Source: CALKJU01 sp035326425
Lineage (GTDB): Bacteria > Pseudomonadota > Alphaproteobacteria > Geminicoccales > Geminicoccaceae
Reading direction: 5' to 3'
DNA: 64,000 nt
NCBI GenBank assembly: GCA_035326425.1
Contig: DAOLFG010000019.1
Location: 9,304-73,303, forward strand
The translations under genes were made by a program, and so were the position numbers. Every line of letters starts with the position of its first letter. The first letter of the stretch is position 1. Positions 1-7,524 of the stretch are shown here, in pieces. The notes beneath the pieces were generated by a model. The model saw only the letters and a program-made list of their open reading frames with translations. It was not told the origin of the DNA and ran no database searches.

Positions 1-1575
1 CCATTGGCCGGGACATTCGGCCAGCACCAGCAGCCTCGCCCTGGCATCCTCGCCGCGCTTGGTGTCGTGGGTCGAGGTCGCCAGCAGCGAGCGCGGCCAG
101 GCGCGGCCGCGCTCGGCCAGGACGCGGTGCGCCGCCTCGTCGTCGAGCGGCCGGGCGGTGGCGTCGCCGCCGACCTCGTTGAGCGCCAGCAGCCGCGGGA
201 AGCGGTAGAAAGCGGTGTCCTCCACCGACTTCGCCATGACGGGCCCGGTGAGCTGCTGCAGCCGCGCCGCCAGATGGGCGGTCTCGCCATCGAGCGGCCC
301 GGTCAGGAGCACCGCCAGCCTGTCGAGCGCCTTGCCGGCGGGCTCGCTCACGCGCGATGCCGCCTTGCACAGCGCGCAGGCCAGCGTGCGGCGGTCGGCA
401 TCGGAAGGCTCGTGGCCGCCCAAATAGGTCCGGTAGACCGGGAAGGCCACGATCAGCGCCTCGAGGGCCTCGCGCACCGCGACCTGCGGCCGGCCGAGCA
501 GGGCCGCGAGCTCGCGGGTCAGCGCCGCGAGCTCGCCGGGGAACAGGCGCTCGAGGCTCAGACGCCTGGCCTCGGCCTCGACGGCGGCGAACTCTCCGAC
601 GTCGGGATCGCGGCTCCGGCGCATGCGGTCCAGCACGTCGAGGCCGTCGCCCGCCAGCAGGATGCGGGTCGCGGTGGCGGCGAACTCGTAGCCGGTGGTG
701 CCGGCCACCGGCCAGCCGGCCGGCAGTGCCTCCGCACCCACCAGGATCTTCTCGACCCAGATCGGCACAGGTTCGCCCGCGGCCTCGCGCGCCCGCCGGT
801 CGAGCCGGCGCAGATAGCCGGCGGGATCGGCCAGGCCATCGACATGGTCGATGCGCAGGCCATGCACCAGCCGCCTGGCCAGCAGGTCGAGCACCAGCCG
901 ATGCGTCGCCTCGAACACCTCGGGCCGCTCGACACGCACCGCCGCCAGCCCGTCGATGTCGAAGAAGCGCCGATAGTTGCGCGACATGGCGCCGTCGCGC
1001 CACGGAACCAGCCGGTAGTGCTGGGCGGCCAACAGGGCGGCCGTGTCGGCGCCGGCGGCCTCCAGGCTGCCATCGGCCAGCGGGAATCGCCGGTCGAGGA
1101 AGGCCAGCTCCGTACCGTTGCCGGCGACGCGGATCTCGCCCGCATCCAACGCCTCGTCCAGCGGCCGGCCGAGCACGGGCAGCACCACCTTGCCGTCGGC
1201 ATCGCCCTCGAAGTCGATGTCGAAGATGCCGGCGTGCGGACTCTGCCGGCCATGGCGCAGCACGTCCCACCACCAGGCATTGTCCGGCCCGATGCCCATG
1301 TGGTTGGGGACGATGTCGAGGATCAGGCCCAGGCCGCTGGCCTGCAGGGCGGCGCACAGGTCGAGGAAAGCGACCTCGCCACCGAGCGCCGGATCGAGGG
1401 CGTTGGGATCGACGACGTCGTAGCCGTGGGCCGATCCCGGTGCGGCGGTGAAGGGCGGCGACAGGTGCAGATGGCTGACGCCGAGGTCGGCGAGATAGGG
1501 GGCGAGGGCCGCGGCGTCGGAGAAGCGTGTGCCGTTCCTGAGCTGCAGGCGGTAGGCGGCCGTGAGCGGGATCAA
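1..1575 (-). CDS. treY: Malto-oligosyltrehalose synthase, 3' end outside window
   Basis: TreY converts the reducing end of malto-oligosaccharides into a trehalosyl unit in the cytoplasm (glucan to trehalose route). The reverse strand is open from 1575 to the window edge (525 codons). Residues 1-100 read as the family's (beta/alpha)8 start, with HGYDVVDPN and then the catalytic-domain motif DIVPNHMG; further on RIDHVDGLADP and the late motif TSTHDTKRGED are visible. The start is TTG at 1575, overlapping the glgC stop (TTGA), so the two genes are translationally coupled. The C-terminus is missing only because the window ends. Family assignment is firm; the start codon is inferred from the overlap. 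Confidence 0.88.
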   Translation of the reverse strand, partial: MIPLTAAYRLQLRNGTRFSDAAALAPYLADLGVSHLHLSPPFTAAPGSAHGYDVVDPNALDPALGGEVAFLDLCAALQASGLGLILDIVPNHMGIGPDNAWWWDVLRHGRQSPHAGIFDIDFEGDADGKVVLPVLGRPLDEALDAGEIRVAGNGTELAFLDRRFPLADGSLEAAGADTAALLAAQHYRLVPWRDGAMSRNYRRFFDIDGLAAVRVERPEVFEATHRLVLDLLARRLVHGLRIDHVDGLADPAGYLRRLDRRAREAAGEPVPIWVEKILVGAEALPAGWPVAGTTGYEFAATATRILLAGDGLDVLDRMRRSRDPDVGEFAAVEAEARRLSLERLFPGELAALTRELAALLGRPQVAVREALEALIVAFPVYRTYLGGHEPSDADRRTLACALCKAASRVSEPAGKALDRLAVLLTGPLDGETAHLAARLQQLTGPVMAKSVEDTAFYRFPRLLALNEVGGDATARPLDDEAAHRVLAERGRAWPRSLLATSTHDTKRGEDARARLLVLAECPGQW

Positions 1576-2861
1576 GCCAGCCGGTCCAGCATCGGCTGCG
1601 TGACCAGGCAGACGCCGCGCTCGGTACGCCGGAATCGCTCGGCGTCGAGCCCGGCATCCTCGCCGACGACGAGGCCCGGCGGGATGCGCACGTCGGAATC
1701 GACGATGACGTTGCGCAGCCTGGCGCCGCGCCCGATCTCGGCCGAGGGCATGATGACGGCGCACTCGATGTCGGCGAAGGAATGCACCCGCACGCCGGGA
1801 AACAGCACCGAGCGCCGCACCAGCGAGCCCGAGACGATGCAGCCATTGGCGACGATCGAGCCCACCGCCATGCCGCGCCGGCCGTCGACGTCGTGGACGA
1901 ACTTGGCGCAGGGCAGCATCTCGGTGGCGACCCAGAGCGGCCAGCGGCGATCGTAGAGGTCGAGCGCCGGGACGACGTTGGTCAGCTCGATATTGGCGTC
2001 GAAGAAGGCGTCGAGCGTGCCGACGTCGCGCCAGTAGTCCTCGGTGTCGCCCGCCGAGCGGACGCAGGACTTGGCGAAGCGGTGCGCCACCGCCCGCCCC
2101 TCGCCCACGAGGCGCGGGATGATGTCGGTGCCGAAATCGTGCCGGGAGCCCTTGTCCGCCGCGTCGCCGCGCAGCTGCTCGTAGAGAAAGGCGGCATCGA
2201 AGACATAGATGCCCATGCTGGCCAGCGCCTTGTCCGGCGCCCCCGGCATGCCGGGCGGATCGGCCGGCTTCTCCAGGAAGCGCACGATCCGCCCGCGGGC
2301 GTCGACATCCATGACGCCGAAGGCGCTGGCCTCGGCACGTGGCACCTCGATGCAGGCGACGGTGACGTCGGCGCCGCTGTCGACGTGCTCCTCCAGCATC
2401 GGGCCATAGTCCATCCTGTAGACATGGTCGCCGGCGAGGACGAGGACGTGGCTGACCGGATGGCGCTCCAGGATGTCGATGTTCTGGAACACGGCGTCGG
2501 CGGTGCCCTGGTACCAGCTGGACTCGGAGACCCGCTGGCTCGCCGGCAGGATGTCGAGGCTCTCGTCGCGCGCCGAGCGCAGGAAGCCCCAGCCGTGCTG
2601 GATGTGACGGATCAGGCTGTGCGCCTTGTACTGCGTGGCGACGCCGATGCGGCGGATGCCCGAGTTCAGCGCGTTGCTCAGCGCGAAATCGATGATCCGG
2701 GCCGTGCCGCCGAAATGCACCGCCGGCTTGGCGCGCCGGTCGGTCAGCTCCTTCAGCCGCGAGCCGCGCCCACCGGCCAGGATCAGTGCCAGGGCATCGC
2801 GCGCCAGGCTGTTGTGGCCGGGACGGTGCGGAGCGTCGAGGAAGGCGCGCGCGTGGGCCAA
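1572..2861 (-). CDS. glgC: Glucose-1-phosphate adenylyltransferase (ADP-glucose pyrophosphorylase)
   Basis: Makes ADP-glucose for glycogen synthesis from glucose-1-phosphate and ATP. The N-terminal nucleotide-binding signature LILAGGRGSRLKELT is followed by RAKPAVHFGG and RIIDFALSN; the C-terminal half has the left-handed beta-helix typical of the family. An upstream ATG at 3092 would give 506 residues, but that stretch reads through a small-RNA gene and its terminator and has no family similarity. The only ATG, GTG or TTG between there and the conserved core is TTG at 2861, which gives 429 residues, the normal GlgC size. It is followed by treY with a 4-nt overlap, so a glycogen/trehalose operon is likely. 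Confidence 0.9.
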   Translation of the reverse strand: MAHARAFLDAPHRPGHNSLARDALALILAGGRGSRLKELTDRRAKPAVHFGGTARIIDFALSNALNSGIRRIGVATQYKAHSLIRHIQHGWGFLRSARDESLDILPASQRVSESSWYQGTADAVFQNIDILERHPVSHVLVLAGDHVYRMDYGPMLEEHVDSGADVTVACIEVPRAEASAFGVMDVDARGRIVRFLEKPADPPGMPGAPDKALASMGIYVFDAAFLYEQLRGDAADKGSRHDFGTDIIPRLVGEGRAVAHRFAKSCVRSAGDTEDYWRDVGTLDAFFDANIELTNVVPALDLYDRRWPLWVATEMLPCAKFVHDVDGRRGMAVGSIVANGCIVSGSLVRRSVLFPGVRVHSFADIECAVIMPSAEIGRGARLRNVIVDSDVRIPPGLVVGEDAGLDAERFRRTERGVCLVTQPMLDRLA

Positions 2862-3037
2862 GGGCGTCGATCCGTTGCGGGCGCCACCGATCAGCGCCGG
2901 CCGGTAACGCCGCAGCCGGAGACAGGTTGCGTCGGCTCGGGATCGGCCGGATGTCGGGCCGACCTGCCGCCCAGACTGGCGAAACGCCGGGCGGGTGGCA
3001 AGTCGGCGCCAGTGGACGGCGAGATCGGCAGCAGAAC

Positions 3038-3067
3038 AAAAAAATAGCCGCGGCCGAAGCCGCGGCT
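3038..3067 (-). terminator. Intrinsic terminator with TTCG tetraloop
   Basis: On the minus strand a 9-bp stem (AGCCGCGGC / GCCGCGGCT) closed by a TTCG loop is followed by A and then seven T's. It lies 177 nt upstream of the glgC start, so it ends a transcript coming from the right, the small RNA, not glgC. Confidence 0.8.
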
Positions 3068-3125
3068 TAGCGATAGGGAGGAAACGCCTCAAGTCGGATG
3101 TTCAGGGGCTAACCCGTGAACACAC
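3038..3125 (-). ncRNA. Candidate trans-acting small RNA, about 88 nt, with an anti-Shine-Dalgarno loop
   Basis: Read on the minus strand, a promoter-like element (3131-3159) is followed about 7 nt later by an AT-richer transcript with ordered structure: a 5' hairpin at 3121-3100 (arms GTTCA/TGAAC with an inner GGG-TTAG-CCC), a single-stranded stretch containing TTTCCTCCC (3084-3076, complementary to ribosome-binding sites), then a strong intrinsic terminator with a TTCG tetraloop and seven T's. No reading frame of useful length exists. This is the architecture of enterobacterial and alphaproteobacterial regulatory RNAs with CCUCC loops. I see the elements directly; transcription and targets are inferred, and I could not assign a named family. 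Confidence 0.6.
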
Positions 3126-3130
3126 TCAGA

Positions 3131-3159
3131 CTTATAAATCTCAACTGAAAGGCGATCAA
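3131..3159 (-). promoter_or_regulatory. Sigma-70-type promoter of the small RNA
   Basis: On the minus strand a -35-like TTGATC (3159-3154) and a -10-like TATAAG (3136-3131) are separated by exactly 17 nt, in an AT-rich island within GC-rich DNA. The predicted start would be near 3125. Confidence 0.55.
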
Positions 3160-3377
3160 CAAAAAAATGATCTCACGCAGAAAAATAATTCTTTGTAGTT
3201 TGCGACGAAAGTGAAGAAAAAGTCGCTCGAATTTTATGAAATATCGAGCGAGCCGGGACGGCGGCAGTAGCGACCGCGCGGCTGCCATGCGGCCGGCGCC
3301 CCTGGCGCGGCCGGGGTTTCACGCCTAAGTAGCTGGCGCATCAGGGCAAGGCCTTCCCCACTTCGACGAGGATGCAC

Positions 3378-4829
3378 ATGGCTCAGGACGAGCGTCTGTC
3401 CGTCGACCTCTACATCGACGGCGAGTGGCGACCGGCGCGCTCGGGCGCGCGCTTCGATCTGATCGACCCGGCCCGCGAGGAGGTCGTGGGCACCGCCGCC
3501 AGGGCGAGCGCCGACGATACCCGCGACGCCATCGCGGCGGCGGTGCGCGGCTTCGAGGTCTGGCGGCGCACGCCGGCCTGGGAGCGCTCGAAGATGCTCC
3601 GCAGGATCGCCGGCCTGCTGGCCGAGCGGGCCGAGAAGGTCGCGCGGCAGATCGCCATCGAGACCGGCAAGACGCTGGCGGTGTGCCGCGGCGAGGTCGG
3701 CTCGACGGTCGAATGCCTCGAATGGTTCGCCGACGAGGCCCGCCGCATCTATGGCCAGGTGATCGAGGGCCGCGTGCCCGGCCAGCAGTTCCTCACCCGC
3801 TACGAGCCCGTGGGCGTGGTCGGCGCCTTCACCGCCTGGAACTTCCCGGTCTCGCTGGTGGCCCGCAAGTTCGCCCCGGCGCTGGCCGCCGGCTGCTCGA
3901 TCGTCGTCCGCCCGGCCGAGGAGGGCACCGGTGCGGTCTCGATGCTGATCGAGTGCGTCGAGGAGGCCGGGCTGCCCAAGGGCGTGCTCAACATGCTGAG
4001 CGGCCCGCCCTCGGAAATCTCCGAGACCATCATGGACGCCGACGAGGTGCGCAAGGTCACCTTCACCGGCAGCATTCCGGTGGGCCAGCACCTGATGCGG
4101 CGTGCCGCCGACACCGTGAAGCGGATGTCGATGGAGCTGGGCGGCCACGGGCCGGTGATCGTGTTCGACGACGTCGACGTCGAGAACGTGGTCAAGCAGG
4201 CGGTGACGACGAAGTTCCGCGCCACCGGCCAGGTCTGCGTCTCGCCGACCCGCTTCTTCGTGCAGGAGAAGGTCGCCGGCCGCTTCGCCGATCGCTTCGC
4301 CGAGATGGCCTCGGGCCTCAAGCTCGGCCACCCGCTCGATCCCGACACCGATGTCGGGCCGCTGATCTCGCGCAAGCGCCTCGATGCCATCGAGGGCATG
4401 GTAGCCGCGACCGAGGCCGCGGGCGCCCGCCTGATGACCGGCGGCCGTCGTCCCGCCGGCATGAACCGCGGCTATTTCTTCGAGCCGACGGTCTTCGGCG
4501 ATATCGCCGACGACGCGCCGCTGATGACCGACGAGCCCTTCGGCCCGATCGCCGCCATGACCAGCTTCGGCGACGTCGACGAGGCGCTGGAGCGCGCCAA
4601 CAGCCTGCGTTACGGGCTGGCCGGCTACGTCTTCACCCGCGACATGCGCCGCGCCCAGGCGGCCCTGGAAGGGCTCGACACCGGCATCGTCGCCGTCAAC
4701 GCCTTCCAGGCCGCCACTGCCGAGGCACCCTTCGGTGGCGTCAAGCACAGCGGCTTCGGCCGCGAGAACGGTGCCCAGGGCATGCTCGACTATCTCGACG
4801 TCAAGTTCGTCAACATGATGGCTGGCTGA
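3378..4829 (+). CDS. NAD(P)-dependent aldehyde dehydrogenase (succinate-semialdehyde dehydrogenase-like)
   Basis: A full-length class of ALDH superfamily enzyme (483 residues) that oxidises an aldehyde to its acid in the cytoplasm. The cofactor-binding motifs GAFTAWNFPV and FTGSIPVG, the catalytic glutamate in MELGGHG and the catalytic cysteine in GQVCVSPTR are all present. Two in-frame ATGs occur (3372 and 3378); GAGG at 3368-3371 is correctly spaced for the second. It stands alone, followed by a hairpin shared with the convergent DUF447 gene. Semialdehyde dehydrogenases of this branch are the closest type I recognise, but the substrate cannot be fixed from sequence. Confidence 0.85.
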   Translation: MAQDERLSVDLYIDGEWRPARSGARFDLIDPAREEVVGTAARASADDTRDAIAAAVRGFEVWRRTPAWERSKMLRRIAGLLAERAEKVARQIAIETGKTLAVCRGEVGSTVECLEWFADEARRIYGQVIEGRVPGQQFLTRYEPVGVVGAFTAWNFPVSLVARKFAPALAAGCSIVVRPAEEGTGAVSMLIECVEEAGLPKGVLNMLSGPPSEISETIMDADEVRKVTFTGSIPVGQHLMRRAADTVKRMSMELGGHGPVIVFDDVDVENVVKQAVTTKFRATGQVCVSPTRFFVQEKVAGRFADRFAEMASGLKLGHPLDPDTDVGPLISRKRLDAIEGMVAATEAAGARLMTGGRRPAGMNRGYFFEPTVFGDIADDAPLMTDEPFGPIAAMTSFGDVDEALERANSLRYGLAGYVFTRDMRRAQAALEGLDTGIVAVNAFQAATAEAPFGGVKHSGFGRENGAQGMLDYLDVKFVNMMAG

Positions 4830-4836
4830 GTGGCGG

Positions 4837-4857
4837 GGGGCGGCCGCGGGCCGCCCC
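4837..4857. terminator. GC-rich hairpin between convergent genes
   Basis: Perfect 9-bp inverted repeat GGGGCGGCC / GGCCGCCCC with a 3-nt loop lying exactly between the stop codons of two converging genes. There is no clear T-tract, so it may act as a bidirectional transcript end or 3' stabiliser. Confidence 0.5.
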
Positions 4858-4858
4858 T

Positions 4859-5416
4859 TCAGGCCGGTGTTCCCGCCGCCTCCGACAGCCAGCCCCAGGC
4901 CTCGCGCTCGGGATCGCCGGCGGTCTTGTCGATGGCGATGCGCAGATAGGCCATCTCGGCCTCGATCTTGTCGCGCGGCAGCATGTGCAGCCTGGAAACC
5001 AGGATCGCCGCCTCCACCACCGCTGCCTGGGCGCGGTTGAAGCCGCGGAAGGGGCCGTGCATGGCCTCGTGGGCGACGCTGCAGACGAAGCGTGGGCGCA
5101 ACGGGTCGTCGAGCGTGTCGACGACCTCGAGCTCGGCATGGGCGAGGCAATCCGCCAGCCGCCAGCCGGGCAGGCGATCGGCCCTCGCCAGCGGCCAGTC
5201 GCTGCGCCGCCTGGTGACGCAGCCGGCGAACACCCGCACGTCGGTGGTGTAGCTGACGCAGGCCACCGGCTGGCGGCGCAGGTTCTCCAGCGTCCGCGAC
5301 GGGTGGAACGGCGCGATGACGAGGCAGGGCGGCTGCTCGATCAGGCCCAGGGGCGCGATGTGCCCCGTCCCGTCCGGGTTCAGCGTGGTGACGATGCTCT
5401 CGCGGATGAACGGCAT
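4859..5416 (-). CDS. DUF447-family flavin-barrel protein of the H4MPT methylotrophy set
   Basis: 185 residues opening with an FMN-binding split-barrel-like pattern (ESIVTTLNPDGTGHIAPLG). DUF447 proteins recur in bacterial clusters for tetrahydromethanopterin-linked formaldehyde oxidation; their reaction is not established to my knowledge. The gene starts 13 nt after the stop of the DUF6513 gene, another member of that gene set, which supports the assignment. Start ATG at 5416. Function beyond C1-pathway association is inference. Confidence 0.75.
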   Translation of the reverse strand: MPFIRESIVTTLNPDGTGHIAPLGLIEQPPCLVIAPFHPSRTLENLRRQPVACVSYTTDVRVFAGCVTRRRSDWPLARADRLPGWRLADCLAHAELEVVDTLDDPLRPRFVCSVAHEAMHGPFRGFNRAQAAVVEAAILVSRLHMLPRDKIEAEMAYLRIAIDKTAGDPEREAWGWLSEAAGTPA

Positions 5417-5429
5417 CAGCGTCTTCCGA

Positions 5430-6830
5430 TCATCGCTCGCGCCTCCTGGCCTCGAGGGTGGCGCCGGCCGCCTTCAGATGGGTGCTGTCCTCGGGATCGG
5501 CGTCGACGGCGCAGCCCCAGCGCAGCGCCTCGTCCTGGGCATAGCGCTTGCCGAGTTGGAAGGCGATCTGCGCGCGGGCCAGCTCGACCCCGAGATAGAA
5601 GGCGTGCGCCCCGTCGCTCTCGACACCCAGCTGCGCGAACAGGGCGAACGGATCGGCGGCGATATGGTGGCCGTCGCGGTTGTAGACGTGGATGCCGTCG
5701 GCCGCGACCTGGATGCGGAAGTTCGGATCGGTCACCTGCGCCGCCTGCTCGGCGATCTCGGCCGGGCTGTCGGGCCAGGGGCGGCGGTCGCGCAGGCAGA
5801 GCAGGGCCGGGTCGATCCATTGCGGCGGCGTGCCCTCCTCGCGGGCGGCCAGCAAGATCCGCCGCGCCATGTCGGCTTCCTTGATGGCGCGCCGGCAATG
5901 CGGGCTCACCTGCACCACCAGCACGTTGCGGATGCGCAGCTCGGAGCAGGTGGCGAGCAGGGTCATGGTGATGCCGGTGGTGTCGGCATCGGTCAGCTCG
6001 GTGAGGTTGCCGACGCCCATCAGCATCTCGGCCTCGGGCATGCGCCGGCGGAAGTCGCGGTAGCGGCAGAGCGATTCGGTGAAGCCCATGTGGATCGGGT
6101 CGAGGATCGGGTCGGCGAGACAGGGCTTTCCCGCCCGCTCCAGCCGCTCGCAGGCGCGGGCGAGGCTGTCGAGGTCGCCGTGCTGCGCCGGGATCAGCAC
6201 CGGCACGGCGTCGGTCTCGAAAGCGATGTCGAGCGTCTCCTCGGTGAGGCTCAGGAGATAGGAGGCGCCGGCCGCCGCGCCGCGGCGTAGTTCCCCGGGA
6301 TCGCCGGAATCGACGGAGACGGTGTAGCCTTCGCCGACCAGCGCCCGCACCGCCTCCTCGAGCCGCGGAAAATCGGTCCCTGGCAGGCCGCCCAGGTCGA
6401 TGACGTCGGCACCTTGCCCCCGCAATGCGGCGGCCCGCTCCAGGATCTCCGGCACCGTCAGCGCCGGTGCCTCGACGATCTCGGCGAAGATGCGGCAGTC
6501 GTGGCGCGACAGGTCGACCGGCCTTCCTTCCCGGCCCAGATGGCGCGGCAGATCCTTCAGCTCGTCCGGGCCGCGCTCGAACGGCACGCCGAAATGGCGC
6601 GCGAGCTCGTCGAGGTCGCCCCTGAAGCGGCCCGGCATCACCACCTTGCCGACGCCGTCGACCGAGCCCAGCCGACGCTTGACGATCTCGGGCGTCATCA
6701 GCGCCGCCACCTTGACGCCGATCTGCCGGACGTCCCAGGCGAACGGCGTCGCGCCCAGCCCCTCCAGCACGCGCCGCAGCCGCGGCTCGGCGAGCCTGCC
6801 GGTGAGGAAGAGGAGGCGGGGCTGGGTCAA
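5430..6830 (-). CDS. DUF6513 / dihydropteroate synthase-related methylotrophy protein
   Basis: 466 residues matching the conserved 'Orf4' type protein of H4MPT clusters in methylotrophs: an N-terminal domain of about 150 residues (LLFLTGRLAEPRLRRVL at the start) followed by a DHPS-like TIM-barrel region (ALTVPEILERA, GADVIDLGG, YTVSVDSGD). It is required for H4MPT metabolism in model methylotrophs but its reaction is unclear. The start is TTG at 6830, three nucleotides after and in frame with the stop of the VapC gene (TGA-ACA-TTG). It therefore appears translationally coupled to a toxin gene, and leads into the DUF447 gene. Confidence 0.8.
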   Translation of the reverse strand: MTQPRLLFLTGRLAEPRLRRVLEGLGATPFAWDVRQIGVKVAALMTPEIVKRRLGSVDGVGKVVMPGRFRGDLDELARHFGVPFERGPDELKDLPRHLGREGRPVDLSRHDCRIFAEIVEAPALTVPEILERAAALRGQGADVIDLGGLPGTDFPRLEEAVRALVGEGYTVSVDSGDPGELRRGAAAGASYLLSLTEETLDIAFETDAVPVLIPAQHGDLDSLARACERLERAGKPCLADPILDPIHMGFTESLCRYRDFRRRMPEAEMLMGVGNLTELTDADTTGITMTLLATCSELRIRNVLVVQVSPHCRRAIKEADMARRILLAAREEGTPPQWIDPALLCLRDRRPWPDSPAEIAEQAAQVTDPNFRIQVAADGIHVYNRDGHHIAADPFALFAQLGVESDGAHAFYLGVELARAQIAFQLGKRYAQDEALRWGCAVDADPEDSTHLKAAGATLEARRRER

Positions 6831-6833
6831 TGT

Positions 6834-7232
6834 TCAGGCCGGCGGCAGCGCCGGCTCGACGTCGGTCCGCGAGAAATCGTCGCCGATGAAGAGCAGGGGC
6901 TCGGCGAGAGTGATGGCGAGCGCATAGGAGAACAGGTCGCCGAAGTTGAGTCGTGCCGGATGACGGCCTTTGCCGAAGCGATGAAAGGCCTCGCGTGCCG
7001 CCACAACGTGATCCTCGTCGACAGGTACGATCTCGGCACCGAGACGTGCCAGGAGCCGATCGAGTATCTCCAGCTGCTTCCTGCCGTGTCGACCTTCCAG
7101 CACCATGCTGGTCTCGATCAGGGTTGCCGACGAGACGTGGACAACTGCCGCGTCCTCCATGACACCGAGCAGCTTCTCCCAACCAGGCTCAGCCGACATC
7201 ACGGCGACCAGGGCAGACGTGTCGACCACCAT
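6834..7232 (-). CDS. vapC: VapC-type PIN-domain ribonuclease toxin
   Basis: 132 residues with the PIN-domain acidic quartet visible: VVDTSALVA near the N-terminus, an IETSMV glutamate, NFGDLFSYA and FIGDDF. VapC proteins cleave RNA when released from their antitoxin. The start overlaps the antitoxin stop by one base (TGATG). Its own stop lies 3 nt before the DUF6513 gene, so a C1-metabolism gene follows in the same transcript. Confidence 0.85.
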   Translation of the reverse strand: MVVDTSALVAVMSAEPGWEKLLGVMEDAAVVHVSSATLIETSMVLEGRHGRKQLEILDRLLARLGAEIVPVDEDHVVAAREAFHRFGKGRHPARLNFGDLFSYALAITLAEPLLFIGDDFSRTDVEPALPPA

Positions 7233-7492
7233 CAGGTCGGCAGGCCGTTCTCGTCGTAGCCGAGAATCTCGTCGGCGGTCCGATCGTCGAGAATCGGCAG
7301 CTTGTGCGCTCGCGCGACGATCGCGTTGATCGCCTGCCGCCGCCGCTCGATCTCGGCCTCGCGCGAGCCGTCGACGCGCGCCAGCCTCTCCTCCAGCGCC
7401 TTGCGGATGGCCTGGGTCATGGTCTCGCCGGTACGGCGGCTGAGCTCGCGCGCCAGGCGGTCGGTCTCGGGATCGCGGATGCTGAGAGCCAT
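7232..7492 (-). CDS. vapB: VapB-type antitoxin
   Basis: 86 residues with the N-terminal pattern MALSIRDPETDRLARELS and GETMTQAIRKAL, typical of the VapB group with a ribbon-helix-helix-like DNA-binding start and a long C-terminal toxin-binding tail (ILDDRTADEILGYDE). It should neutralise the adjacent VapC and repress the module through the inverted repeat just upstream. Confidence 0.85.
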   Translation of the reverse strand: MALSIRDPETDRLARELSRRTGETMTQAIRKALEERLARVDGSREAEIERRRQAINAIVARAHKLPILDDRTADEILGYDENGLPT

Positions 7493-7504
7493 GATCGGGC
7501 GTCC

Positions 7505-7524
7505 ATACGGTGAGTCATCCGTAT
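7505..7524. promoter_or_regulatory. Inverted-repeat operator for vapBC
   Basis: ATACGG-N8-CCGTAT, a perfect 6-bp inverted repeat 12 nt upstream of the vapB start and overlapping the end of the P-type ATPase gene. Position and spacing are those of antitoxin autoregulation sites. Confidence 0.5.

Noticed and set aside
4..1956. Very long plus-strand open frame over treY and glgC
   Set aside because: Arginine/glycine-rich antisense shadow; the minus strand carries recognisable TreY and GlgC motifs.
2862..3092. N-terminal extension of GlgC to an upstream ATG
   Set aside because: It would translate the small RNA's terminator and has no family similarity; GlgC length is normal from TTG 2861.
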